The notes under the pieces were generated by a model, which was given only the letters and a program-made list of their open reading frames with translations, ran no database searches and was not told where the DNA came from. A stretch of 64,000 nt of DNA from Portulaca oleracea (Eukaryota > Streptophyta > Magnoliopsida > Caryophyllales > Portulacaceae). A program made the translations under genes and the position numbers. Shown here in pieces: positions 25,727 to 37,251 of this stretch. Position 1 is the stretch's first letter. Each line of letters opens with the position of its first letter. The stretch is taken from positions 16,635,094 to 16,699,093 of the forward strand of contig CM055881.1 of the NCBI GenBank assembly GCA_029582165.1. The letters are read 5' to 3'.

Positions 25727-26733
25727 AGGGCACTGGTGCACTGGCAGCGGTCAAGGCGGACGGCGGTGTCGTCGGCGGCGACAGGGTTGCGTCTGGGTGG
25801 TCGTCGGATAGTAGGTAGTCATCGGGAGGCAGCGGTGGTGGCCGGAGCCGAGGCAACGATCGCACAGCAGCAGCGGGGTTGCTTCTGGGCAGCGCTCGAC
25901 GTCCTCCGGCGAGTGTGGCGGCGGTGCTCGATGTCGTCTGATGTCCGAGAGTCGACGGGGATCGTCGGTGGTGGCTGGGCAGCGACGGTGGTGGCGCACG
26001 GCGAGGTGGACAGAGGTGAAAGAGAGAGGAACGAGGGGAAGAGAATAGAGAGAGAAAGAGAACGTGGTGGTTGATGCGATGGTCGGAGCGGTTTCTGGGG
26101 GTGGTTTCCGACGAGACAGAGGTGGCGACGGTTACAGGCGGTGGTCGGTGGTGGCTGGGCGGTTATTCAGAGAAAAACGAGAGGGAGAGGTTGGGGGTTT
26201 TAGGGTTTGATTTGTTTGCTAATTGAAAGTTAATAGGGTAATTAATTACTAAATTTAGCAATTAAGACTTGGGGAACAAGGCCTCTACCAGCCACTAACA
26301 AAATTTAGAGGAAAAAAAATCCAAAATTTTGAAAATAATAATTATACTAATTTTATACTAATAATAACGATAATAGTAAAAAAACACATAATTAACTAAA
26401 TAAAAACTAACACATAATCATCAATAATTAACATGTAATTTATCAAAATACCCCTATTCCCATGCATAACCATGCACGTGGAAAAGACTTTATTACCCTT
26501 GATAATCCCTCGGCGGTCCTACGAGCTCAAGTGTTAACCATTTAAACACAAAAACAATTAACGAACGTAAAATAATACTAACGACGTAACAGTATTTATA
26601 ATCGGATTTTCCGGGATTTTACATCATTACCCCCTTAAAAGAAGTTTCGTCCTCGAAACTTAAACTCAAAACCAGCCGTCTGCTAAACGGAACTAACGGT
26701 GGTCTAACCCAAAACTCGGGGTTTTACATTAGT

Positions 26734-28671
26734 ATTCATGATGAAATGTGGATAACCTATGAGTTCAAAGTAAATGTCGAATGTGAATTATGATTAATAA
26801 AAGATGATCGGAAATGATAGTGATCATAATGATTCCGAAACAAGGCAAATAATAAGGCATAATTGACTTGCATTAATTTGGAAAAGAAAACAAAATATTG
26901 GGGCGCACTTTGATTTTCAAAACAAGAATAAACAATGATTGTGATGAATCAATAATGAGGATAGTATAAATGATAAGAAATCACAATAGGTATGGTAATT
27001 TGAAATTTAGGGGTCCATTGTGGGTGTAATAAGTAACAAACAAAGAATCATTCAGAATGGTAGTTATCGGTAACTACTTGAAGCAACACAAGGTATAGAA
27101 TATTGAGCTTGAATTAATTACAACAGATATTGAGAATAAATTTTGAATTCAATATGCTAATTAATTGAAGAGAGTAATGATCACTCATGAGAAAGAAAAG
27201 TGATAGATCATGTGAAGAGCCATATAAGGTAAATGGAGTGCATCACAATGAAAATATGGATTGATAGTAATTGAAGATAAATGCAATAATCATGAGAAAA
27301 TTAATCTGAGTTGATGACAACATTAGTAAGGATATATTTTTAGGTTGGGAGTATGAACATACGACAATTGGTTCATGTAAATAGAAATAGAGTATGCTGG
27401 ATAAGTAAAAAGGCTTAAATTTACACAAGACCTATTTAAGGGAAATGGTTTGGAAATATAAATATTTGAAACTGAATAAAGGATGAGGGGAGCCTTTAGA
27501 TCCCAAAATCATGTTGGATATCACCCAAAGTAATTCCTCCATACATATCCATATAAACTATATTCACATGATATCTTCATTCTCTCTTTTTTTTTTTCTT
27601 TTTCACAATAATAAATTTTTCACCTCCATACTTTTCCCCTTTCTCAACACATATCTTTCCTCTAAAGTTCCTCATTACACAAGGATAACATAATATTAAT
27701 AGATCCCCAAAGGAAAAAAAAATCAGGATTCTTCTTTCCATACTAACGCTACTAAAGTAGATCCTATGTCCATAAAGACTTCCGTTTATCTTTTCGACCA
27801 CTATCAGAAAATCTGTAAAACCAAATTAAGCAATTGGGGAACCATAAGCATTTCTTTTTTTCCCCTTAAAATCCTAGGGAAATTTCGGTAGAGTTTCCTC
27901 TGTAATATGGATTATCCCAACTTAAAAATACTTATTATAAACCTGCGAACAGACATTTTAACTTCAATTTGGTACAATAAGGGGCCACACGCCCATTCAA
28001 TCACAACAACTACCCAATAGTTTTATCCACCATGCAAATATTAAACTGTAAACCATTTTTTTTTATTTTTAGAGAACAGTAGAATTGCTCACTCTTGTAC
28101 TAAACTAATAATTCATATCAAATCACGTACCTAGCTCTCCATGCCTAGGCATGAATAGAAACTCTACCCCAAAGGTGCATCATGATCTTATAGGCATTCG
28201 ACAATCTTGGAAAGGCCATTTGTTAAAAGAAAACAAAACAAAGAAAATAGCAAAGTTAGAAACTTATATCGATACACTTAGCTAATTGACTCCCAAACCA
28301 AGTTATTTAACTCTCTATCCATTCTAATAGGTGGGATTTCCACTATTACCCATAAGATCATATAAATAAGGCGCAAAACCTTCAACTCAAGTCATGATGT
28401 TGAACTTAATTGACTTTATCAGCTAACCATGCATATATATACTCTAGAATCAAAACTCCACTCTTGGTTTCTACCCCAAGTCCTATTATTCACATTTTAG
28501 TTATACTTGGCCTTTAATTTTACTTTTGTACTCAACATACACTCAACTCAATCATCCATAAAGGCAGCAATTCACATCCCAAGGAAGATAATTCATACAC
28601 AATATGTCTTCCCTTATTCATGTCCTAATAACTCACAACAACTCCAAAATCTTTTGCTCTGACACCATTAT
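26734..28671. other. LARD interior, part 2, with primer-binding site
   Basis: Non-coding, AT-rich interior of family A. The initiator-Met primer-binding site is at 28651-28667 on the minus strand, four bases from the LTR edge. Open frames here are short and unrelated to gag or pol. Confidence 0.65.
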
Positions 28672-31600
28672 TGTAACGCCCACAGATTCATAATCATCAG
28701 ATTAAGACAAAAATATATCATAACCCAATGATTAGCGCTGAAAATATAATCCGAAGGCATTACCGCCATCCATGATTATGGACAAGGCTAACAACCCAAA
28801 TTTCAAAATCAGACACCAAAACAAGGAGACATTCCCAAAGATGAATTTAAACATTATACAAACACCAGTATACCAAGCTAGACTTAGAACCAAAATATTT
28901 CTCATCCAAAATATATATATATTATAACCAACACTCGAGGTTCACTTACATTCAAGGTTCGTTGGTACATCAAGTTATAGCAAAACATACATCAAAATAA
29001 AGGATGACCTCATTTAACAAGGGGAACTTCCTGCTTCTTAAACTACCCTGACTTTTTAACAAATCTTGGTTCACCAGCAGTAGAGGCGCCTCCTAAAACA
29101 AAATATAAAACATTTTCGCAAATGAGTCGAAACTCAGTACGCATACTCCTATACAGTTAAACATTTAGCAATTCATTTTATTTCACGCATTTCAATTCAT
29201 TTTGCAAACAATAAAACAATAAACAACAATGAACAATAATAAACATGCTCGCCATATTATTATCTTTAATGGTCCCCTGCTTTGCGATCATCGGTCTAAG
29301 CCTCCGTATGCGCATACCCGGACCAATAGGGAGATCCGGACGGGTTGACATTAGGTCAGATATTCACTATAGGAGTGCTCCATGGCATAATAAATAACAA
29401 TGGGTCGGGGCCATAGTTACATGATAAAACAAGTAAACCTTGATCATTCTCAATGTCATTATACTTGCTTATTAAACTCAACTAAAAGAGCTTAAGAAGG
29501 GTACAGGAAATATGCGTACCTTTGAACCCGCAAATAAAGCGATTTGAAACCTTGACTGGACTCGAACAGGGAGCCGCAACGACCTCTTGAACCATACTTG
29601 AGATAAGAACAATGAAGTGAATCAAATTGGGTTCTTGGTAAGGAGGGAGTCTCCTAATTAACTTAATAAGAGTTAACTACTAATTAAAAGACGAGAAATT
29701 TTCCGGACTTTGCAGTAAATTTGCGAAAGGCATAACTTTCTCTATAAATCTCCAAAAATTTCATAAGAGGACTTTTCAGAAAGTTAAAAATATGTTCTAC
29801 TACTCTCCCATTAAGAGTGAAGATCAGAAATAAGTGTAAAGGCTTGAAAATGGCCAAACATGACGGCTGGTTCTGCAGACTTTTTAGTGCGGGAAGGGAA
29901 CTTTAAGAACTCATAACTTAAGATGTAGAATCGTATGAATGTGTGCTAGTAGTCTATGTTAAGCTTGAAGGGCGACCTACATCTTTCATATTGACCACCA
30001 ACTCATAAAAGCCTTGGAAAAACCTCAAAAAGTGGCTTGAACATAACACAACAACTTAAAAATTCTGGCTAGAACATACTTTCTAGGCTAATTCCAATGG
30101 TTCATAACTTTTTACCCCGACATCCGATGAACGCATACGAGCCCATTCCAGAAAGCTTGCAAAGCGTACTATAACTTCTATGTTGAACATTTAGGCCAAT
30201 AAGACCTCCATGATACTTAAAAATATCCCCGAACCTACCTTCCCAAAAACGTATATATGCAGGGTACTCCAGTTAAAAACACCATAACTTGGGTTATACT
30301 CATCGGAATTCCGAAATTCCAAATCCATGTGAAAGCTATGACTCGAAGTTATGTTTTAATCATAAACTTTTGGTCAAGGGGACCTTAATCGAACTGAGAA
30401 AAATCCAGGTTACTCATGGCCACCAATTCCCCAATATCCTAACCCATAATTTTTCTAGGGTAGTTTACACCACTTAAAGATTTAACCTTAGCATCATCCA
30501 TAACATTATACTCTCAACAGAGGAAACCACTAATCTGAGAGTACTTAGTTGTTGATTACGACATGCATCTATCCCTCTACTAAGAACAAGTTTTACCAAT
30601 GTTCATCCCTACCTAACTCATTATTTATACTCTTTTTGAAACATTCAAACCCAATTATACAACCATAAAGTCACATGCATTATCATCCAGTAACACTTCA
30701 TCAGTTATTATAGCATATCAAACCCCAAAATTATCATGTAAGTCCCAAACCATTTCAAACAAACCCAATTCAACATTTGCATAACAAGATTTACAATTTT
30801 CATCATCAATTCATAATAAAATCCTATCCACTACAACCCTATTTGAAACTTTGACACTGGATAACTATTTTAAAATGAAATTAACAATCTCAAACAATGA
30901 ATCTTTGCAATTCAAACTTCAATTCAGATTTCAAGAGATTAGAGTTAGGGCTTTACCTCAATTAAAGGGAGTAGGAATGAAAGAAAACAAGGAGGGAGAT
31001 GAGAAGGTCACGAGATTTGCGGTGACAGGTCGATGTCGGCGAGTAACTCAGCCGGTTGAGAGTGGCGGCATGAAGAGGAGACATGCGGAAGACAGGAGGC
31101 AATACATAGAAAACAAAAGCAACACGGGAGAAGAAGGGTCGCCTGGGCTGGTGTTTTCTGGCTAGAGGCCGCGATGACCGCTAGCGTCAGATGGCGGCGT
31201 GGCTCCGGCGGTTGCAGAGTCAGGCGGCAGAGACGGACAGAGGAAGAGCATCGTTCCTCTTTTGCTTCCTAGTGTGTGTGTCTGGTGAGTTTTTTGGTAA
31301 TTGAAAAGGTTAATTGGGAACTAATTGCAATTAAAAGAACCCCAAGTCCCCACTGACATAATCAACTCAAGTTTATTATATAACACCAACTCCTCCCACC
31401 TTAATAATCTTATTTCCCTACTAATACCCAATAATACTAATTTCAAAGCTCATGATAACATTTCAGAAAATTAAAATAATGAGAGAGACTTGATATAAAA
31501 TGAGGAGGTGGAAGAAATTGAACTTTAAATAAATTAACGAAAGAAAAGATACAATAATAATAATAATATTAATATTACTATTAATAATACCGACGAATCA

Positions 31601-31845
31601 GTCGACTTGATAAAATTTGGTCAGGTAAGTAATCTACTAATCTGAATATCTCAAGGGTAATTGAATAGCGGAAATTGTGACATAAATAATTTATATAAAT
31701 AACCTACTAAGCTGTTATATAACGGTCGTTGCTTTGCTCAAGTCCTGCAAAAACACAAACAGTTAACTGAATTGAAATGCACGGTTTTGGTTAATTAATC
31801 TCATTACTTAACTTAATTATGTTGGGTTAAGGTCGGGTTATTACA
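28672..31845 (-). repeat. LTR of family A, right copy (5' LTR of the minus-strand element)
   Basis: 3174 bp, TGTAACGCCC...GGGTTATTACA, uninterrupted. It carries the reference version of the sequence that the left LTR shares. A GC-rich, AG-run-rich block at about 30990-31260 corresponds to the leader region when read on the minus strand. Confidence 0.88.
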
Positions 31846-32191
31846 ATTAACCTCCTGCCATACTAATTGCAACCAGCAACGCTAGCCACCACTCTCACAA
31901 TGCCACACCACCACCCAATAATCATCTGGCCACTGAGCACCACCGCAGACACCCCCGAAGCCGACTGTAGCCACCCAAACGCCACCACTGCAGTTGTTGT
32001 TGTTCGAGTCGCGCCCAAACAGACCAACCGCGGTTTCTGACCACCCAGCGACCCCTCTTGACCACCCTCCTTAACCACGTAAATGGCAAGCAAGTTTGGG
32101 ATCAGGTGTTAAGTTTGCTACCATCTAGTCAACAACACAACAATGTTGACGGTTATCTTCAATCTCACAATTGGAATAAACAGAGCATCTT
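31846..32191 (+). mobile_element. Resumed GC-rich LTR sequence after the LARD
   Basis: From 31846 the ATTAA duplication is followed by CCACC-rich, GC-rich sequence like that at 16960-17090. It is most simply the second half of the LTR begun at 16577. It fades near 32090 into Ty3/Gypsy-derived sequence. The open frames here are compositional. Confidence 0.45.
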
Positions 32192-33166
32192 TTGGGAGCT
32201 ACCGTATTGGAAAGACATTCTAAGCATCATGAGTATGTTGATTTAAAGCATCAACGATCATCTTATCTAACTACTTTAACTTCATATTGGCCATTTTTTG
32301 TATGGGGAATTAGCATCTTATGCAATATCTCGCCTCAAGGCACCGTAGGGCATGAATATGTGTTGGTCGTTGTGGAGTATTTCACAAAGTGGGTAGAAGC
32401 ATCTTCTTATGCGAAGATCACCTCGAAGCATGTGGCAAAATTCATGATGAACATCATCTGTAGATACTAGGTGCCCCACAAGGTAATCAATGATAATAGG
32501 AGTCACTTCATCGGATAATTTTCAAGTTTATTGGCAAAATATAAGATTCAGCATCACCATATCGGTCGCCAACCAATGGTGTTGTTGAAGTAACAAACAA
32601 AACGTTGGTGAAGATCATAAAGAAAATGGCTTTTACCTATACAGACAGATTGACATGATAAACTCCCTTTTGCTTTATGGGAATTCCGAACATCAATCAT
32701 GACTGCCACCAGGGCCACGCCGTATTCTTTGGTTTATGGAATGGCGGTTGACCTTCCAGTAGAGATTACCATTCTCACCTTGAGCATTATTGCGAAAAGC
32801 CAAATTCCTGAGGCTGAGTGGACTCGAGCTAAGTTTGAAGAATTGATTATATTAGATGAACGTTGGCTATGGGCCTTGCATAATAGACAAATATGTCAGA
32901 GTCAAATCTCTCGTGCGTTCAACAAGAAAGTTGAAGATCAGGATTTGAAAGAAGGTGACTTAGTGCTTCAAGAGATGAGGGTTGCATGTCATGATCCTCG
33001 AGGAAGGTTTTCACTAAATTGGAAGGGACCATATATCATCATTTCCGTTTTTCCTGATGGTGCTGCTTGTTTGTCAATACATGAAGGGGGAGAATTAATC
33101 CATCCTGTCAATTTAAATATTAATGCTACTAGGGTTAACCTGCTATTTAAATATGTATTTATCTAA
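32192..33166 (+). pseudogene. Ty3/Gypsy integrase remnant (Tat-like)
   Basis: Broken integrase reading frame. The catalytic core is recognisable as SYWPFFVWGIS, then GHEYVLVVVEYFTKWVEASS, with a degraded VINDNRSHF copy of the TDNG motif. After several stops the frame is open from 32699 for 155 codons: TATRATPYSLVYGMAVDLPV, a region with IPEAEW, then the C-terminal block LKEGDLVL...DPRGRFSLNWKGPYII. That C-terminal order is typical of Tat/Athila-type elements. At least five stop codons separate the blocks, so it is dead. No gag, protease or reverse transcriptase lies upstream; the nested LTR elements occupy that side. Confidence 0.85.
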
Positions 33167-33670
33167 AACAAACAACCAAACTGCCAATAGACAACTTGCT
33201 CATGAGAGAAGAAAAAAAAATAAAAAAAGAGAGGCTAACTTGAAAATCCCTTAGGGAAATTAGGGAAAAAAAGTGAATAAAAAAAAGTGAAAAAAGAGTG
33301 AAACTATAGAGCGGCTGGTTTGAAAACCTCATTGAGGCAAATCAGGAAAAAGGAGAGAATAGAAGAAAAAAATATGTAGAAAAGTCAAGAAAGAAATTTT
33401 TAAAAAAGAAGAAAAAAGGAGAGGCTAACTTGAAAACCCTTTGGGGCAAGAGGCAAAAGGAGAGAATTGAAGATCATCTTTGATGGCCCGAAGAATTGCT
33501 AGAAGGGAAGACATTCATAGCTTGCGTAATTCGTAACATAAAGATGTAAACATTGTAAAGAATACTTCTTTATATCATTAATAAAAAAAGGAGTACATTT
33601 TTTATCCTAAAACTTACATTTTTATTTTGCAAATATAAAAGGAAAGCATGAAATTCTAATGAAAAGCAGT
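33167..33670. other. Purine-rich region after the integrase
   Basis: A/G-rich DNA with repeated GAGAGGCTAACTTGAAAA(C/T)CC-like units near 33225, 33310 and 33420, as often found between pol and the 3' LTR in Tat elements. No gene seen. Confidence 0.5.
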
Positions 33671-34285
33671 TTAGTTCTTCTCTTCATCCACCATTTTCTC
33701 TTCCCCTTCTCCATCTCTCTTCTCAATTTTGTCTAGTTGGCCTTCAGTCGGTTCAGAGTCTTTGACCCCACTAGTGGTCTCGATCTTGTGGCGTTGGATT
33801 TTTCCGAGCTTCTTCGAAAGGATTATAGGTTCTTTTCCCTTTCCTTTAGGGATAGTGAGTTTTTGTTAATCAGAGGTTAACCGGGGTTCCTGAATGGAGA
33901 TTTCCTAAAGTGCTAGTTCGATTATGCTCTTCTATTTTGGGGTAGTATGGGATCTCTTCTTCTCAGCGCCAACACCTGGAGGAGTATTCGAAGAGACGAG
34001 CCAATCAAAATAATCCTCGATAATGGAGGAGATAACTCTGTGTAATGAGGGAGCTTCTATCTCAAACCTTTTCCTCTAGTATCGTAACCAAGTCTCGACC
34101 ATGGTGGACTGTAAGTGAGTTAAGTCGGGAATTTTGCAAGGTATAAGGGGGACATTTTTCAAATGGCCCATTTGTCTTTTCACTCGGTCGGGAAAATGAT
34201 ATGTTAGGTCGGATATGTCCATGATGGTGACATGGGAAACTTTGCGTGAATGGTTGGTGAAGCGTGAAACCTTCCATCATTAGAT
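33671..34285 (-). pseudogene. Antisense ORF remnant of the Tat-like element
   Basis: Reading against the integrase, one frame runs for roughly 205 codons with a single clear stop (TAG near 34078). It contains YHFPDRVKRQMGHLKNVPLI, then LTHLQSTMVETWLRY, then the stop, then FEIEAPSLHRVISSIIEDYF and DWLVSSNTPPGVGAEKK. A small interruption near 33870-33930 precedes a lysine/glutamate-rich tail ending EEKMVDEEKN. Several Tat-lineage retrotransposons carry an antisense ORF between pol and the 3' LTR. The DRVKRQMG block recalls the plant mobile domain found in some of them. The position and the sequence both fit, but no function is known from what I can see. Confidence 0.55.
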
Positions 34286-34639
34286 TTTGCGATGATGCTT
34301 CAAGAAGGAGAAAGGAAGAGAATAATGATGAAATAATATTTGGGAAAGGTGGACGAAATTGTGTTCGGGTTTTGATATTATTTGATCAAAGAATAAGGGA
34401 AAAAAATTGATCCAGATGATTGTGCTCTATACTTGATTAGTCAATAATAAAGGGGAATTCGCGAAAACGACGCGAAAGGACCAAGCTGCTCCAAAGTGTC
34501 AAGACAATTGACCGCTCGGTCAATCGTATGACTCCAGGCGCGCGATGAATAGGTGTAGACACAAAATAATGTCACTACAATCCTTAGCCCAAAATTACTT
34601 CGTAACAGATATTTGAGCCAAACTCTAGCAAACTCTTGG

Positions 34640-36110
34640 TACGAGGATCCCAGTGGATTTTGCGAGGGTTATCTTGGTGGACTTTTTTGTGCCAAGTCCT
34701 AGCGGATTTTAGTCGACTTAGGTCAAATCCATCCCGGTTAAATCGAAAATTGCAAGTTAAAGCCAATTCTGGGTCTAACTAGTCAACTTGTTCCTGATGG
34801 ATTCGGGGTCAAAGTCAACTCCCTGTCAACATGTTCCTAGTGGGTTTTAGGCCAAAGTCAACTCTCAGTCAAACTGTTCAACGAGATCCTAGCGGATTTT
34901 ACTACGAAGTTCTAGTGGATTTTGGCCCATCCCCAAAATTGAAATTCTAGCAAATTTTGGCCCATGCCCAAAATTGAAGCTCCAACAGATTTTTATTCCA
35001 AGTCCGGAGAGTTGTAGTGAATTTTGGTCATTTCAGGCCCAGAAAGGAGTTAATTACATTTACCCTCCCTGACATATGCGGTAATAATTTTTGCACACCT
35101 GACATTTTGGAAATAATTTTCACCCTACCTGACATTTCGTGAAAGTGATTTTTAGTGTTAGAATCCGGTAACTTGTCATCGGAAATGGAAAAATACAATA
35201 ATACCCCTATATCACTATGTGAAATTACGATGTTGCCCTTTAATGTGAGAAGGAAAAGACTATGTTGGATAGTAGAAGACAGACATGGTTGTTTGGGAGG
35301 GGTTAGGTTTTCATTTTTTGGATGGGAGGGGGGGGCTGGGGAGAGGAATCAGTGGAGTGGTTGTGTTTTAAAATGCCATAACAATTAATACTAAGGGTAT
35401 AAAAGTCATTTCACATTTAATTGAAAGTCAAAGGAAATAATAACAAAGGTATAAAGGTCACTTCATATTTATTTTTTTAAAGTTCACCGGAAAAATCAAT
35501 AAAAAATCAATTATAACATACCTGAGGGGCTTTAAATTTATGACCATTTAAATGTCAAGTAGGGTGAAAATTATTTCTCAAATGTCGGGTGTGCAAAAAT
35601 TATTACCACATAAGTCAGGTAGGGTAAATGTAATTATCATTTTTAGCTTATTAAGATCCTAACGGATTTCTTTAGGCGTAGACCCAAACATTTTGGACTA
35701 GAAGCTCTAACAGACTTTGAAGTGCTGAAATCGTGCCAGAAATTCTTAGCAAGTCCTAGCGGATTTTGAACCCTTCACTAGGATAGTCAACACTAGTCAG
35801 CAACTGTTCCCCGTGATCATGGTCAAATAACTGCAATCCAGCACTCAACAAGTCACCTGTTTCGATGAAGAGCCCTACCTGATTTTTGGAGGCCATACAC
35901 AAGCAACTACTCCCGCTAACCACAGTCAATAACCGTACATGGCCAAGAGGAATCCTGGCGGATTTTATGCAGTCATCAATCGCCCATAACTACAACCTAC
36001 AGTAAAAAACTACCACCTGGTAACTATAAGTCCTAGCGGATTTCTAGTAACTAGTCAGCAACTACTCGCATGCAACCGCAGGTTAATTAAAAGGGGTTGA
36101 AATCTTAGCG
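34640..36110. repeat. Dispersed array of a TCCTAGCGGATTTT motif
   Basis: About a dozen degenerate copies of (A/G)TCCTAGCGGATTTTG occur at irregular spacing, for example near 34690, 34890, 34917, 35753, 35953 and 36030. The array is interrupted by the MITE at 35051-35636. It lies where the untranslated 3' part of the Tat-like element would be. Confidence 0.7.
35051..35636. mobile_element. Long-TIR MITE (about 85-bp inverted repeats)
   Basis: The left end TAATTACATTTACCC is matched exactly by the reversed right end. The inverted similarity runs on through GGTAATAATTTTTGCACACC and GAAATAATTTTCACCCTAC for about 85 bases. It is 586 bp long with no transposase. The border is A/T-rich, so the duplication cannot be fixed. 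Confidence 0.8.
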
Positions 36111-36119
36111 GATTCTTGG

Positions 36120-36965
36120 GCCGTAGTCATGGTTGTGATGTCATTTGAACCACTTGTGACCCGTACTCTTGTCGTGAATGAGCTTGAACTTTGGTTGACC
36201 AAAACAATATGCCAGGATTCTTTGGTCCCAAGGTTCGGTCCATTTATGGAAAAGTAAAATTTATCAAAATTTTGAGGATAAAAGTTCCATAGTGTTTTAG
36301 TTGTTGACTAATGAAATGATAGTTTAGAAAGTAATAATTTTGTGCGTAAGACAATCATAAATACACCCTAGGTAATATAAGCCACTTCACGTCGATCTTG
36401 ACACTCTGTATGGAACAGTGCCCTCCGAGTCGTGGGCCCCACACCAGAATTTGTTTTTTTTTTTGTTTGAGCTACTTGAGCTAATGTTAATGTGTTCTAT
36501 TTTCATATTTACACATTTATATATTTTCCACGAGACCCAGGACAAAATCCAGTGTCTACATGGGCTTGACCAGGGAGGTCACAATTGTGACCTGGGTGTC
36601 TTGTAGAAGGGGCCACCATTCCGGTCAGCTCTTCTTAGGCGTGATGGATTGGTGCCACAGTCATGACCCTTAAGGCATCACGAGTGTGATGGGCTGACTT
36701 TACAGTTGTGACCTTCAATGGGCCACATTCGTGACAGGAGCTGTCTTGGGCGTGACGCCCATTTGGATTGAATGGGTCACGATCATGCATAAAGTGATTG
36801 GAGGCGTGTGCCGATCCAGTAGAAGCTCTGTCACGATCGTCACCGGCATGATGTGGCTCGGGAAAATCAGCCTCTTAATCATTCTTTGATCCTCAAAGTT
36901 GATCACCACAGATAGAGGGTCACGATCATAACCAAGAGAGTAATGATTGTGACATGTGACTATTT
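36120..36965. repeat. Array of GTGAC/GTCAC motifs with a perfect 18-bp palindrome
   Basis: More than ten GTGAC or GTCACGATC motifs lie in this stretch, including AGGTCACAATTGTGACCT, a perfect palindrome at 36576-36593. GTCACGATC(A/G)T recurs near 36777, 36832 and 36922. The origin is unknown; it may be LTR sequence of the degraded Tat-like element. A 178-codon minus-strand open frame (36715-37251) crosses it and matches nothing I recognise. Confidence 0.55.
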
Positions 36966-37251
36966 TGTCCTCCTTGAATTCCTCCAAGCTAAAGACTTCA
37001 TCTTCATTCTTTCCGATGAGAAAAACCCCCTTACAAGGGTTCCCGATCGATTCATAGAATGACTTGAAGAGATTTATAGGAATCGGAGCCGAATGAAAAC
37101 TGAACCTCTGAATTAGTGACGGTGATAATCTTCTTTGCATGGACAAGGAAATTAGCATATAGACCCCGACTCTCTCCATACCGCCGTTGCCAGCAAAACT
37201 CGAAAGAAGAGAAAAGAATAGAAAGAAAAAAAAAATAACGAAAGGGCCCAA

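Larger units (their letters stand above)
22358..26728 (-). mobile_element. Nested family B LTR element with internal deletion
   Basis: Inserted in the interior of the family A element with a perfect TTAGT duplication (22353-22357 and 26729-26733). It holds one long LTR (22358-26623, TGTAACG...TTTTACA, homologous to the solo LTR at 5519-9187). Then come about 80 bases of interior with the reversed polypurine tract (TACCCCCTTAAAAG) and only about 20 bases of the second LTR (ending CGGGGTTTTACA). Almost all of the interior and the other LTR were therefore lost by deletion. A hAT element lies inside its LTR. Confidence 0.85.
17102..31845 (-). mobile_element. Large non-coding LTR retrotransposon (LARD-like), family A
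   Basis: Two direct LTRs (17102-21600 and 28672-31845), each TGTAA...TTACA, bound a 7.07-kb interior. The 5-bp duplication ATTAA is perfect (17097-17101 and 31846-31850). On the minus strand, TGGTGTCAGAGCAAAAG at 28667-28651 next to the right LTR is a good primer-binding site for initiator Met tRNA. The reversed sequence beside the left LTR, TTTTAAGGGGGGTAGAC, is the polypurine tract. The transcript therefore runs right to left. After removing a nested element, about 2.7 kb of interior remains with no gag or pol similarity. Long LTRs with a non-coding interior fit a large retrotransposon derivative mobilised in trans, probably by a Ty3/Gypsy relative (inference). Confidence 0.88.

Noticed and set aside
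25558..26074. Gly/Arg-rich frames across the nested LTR
   Set aside because: One starts inside the hAT element and runs across its border; the others sit in the same GC-rich LTR block as at 8200-8800. No conserved protein is seen.
17102..31845. Segmental duplication instead of LTRs
   Set aside because: The repeats begin TG and end CA, are bounded by an exact 5-bp duplication, and have a primer-binding site and polypurine tract at the right places.
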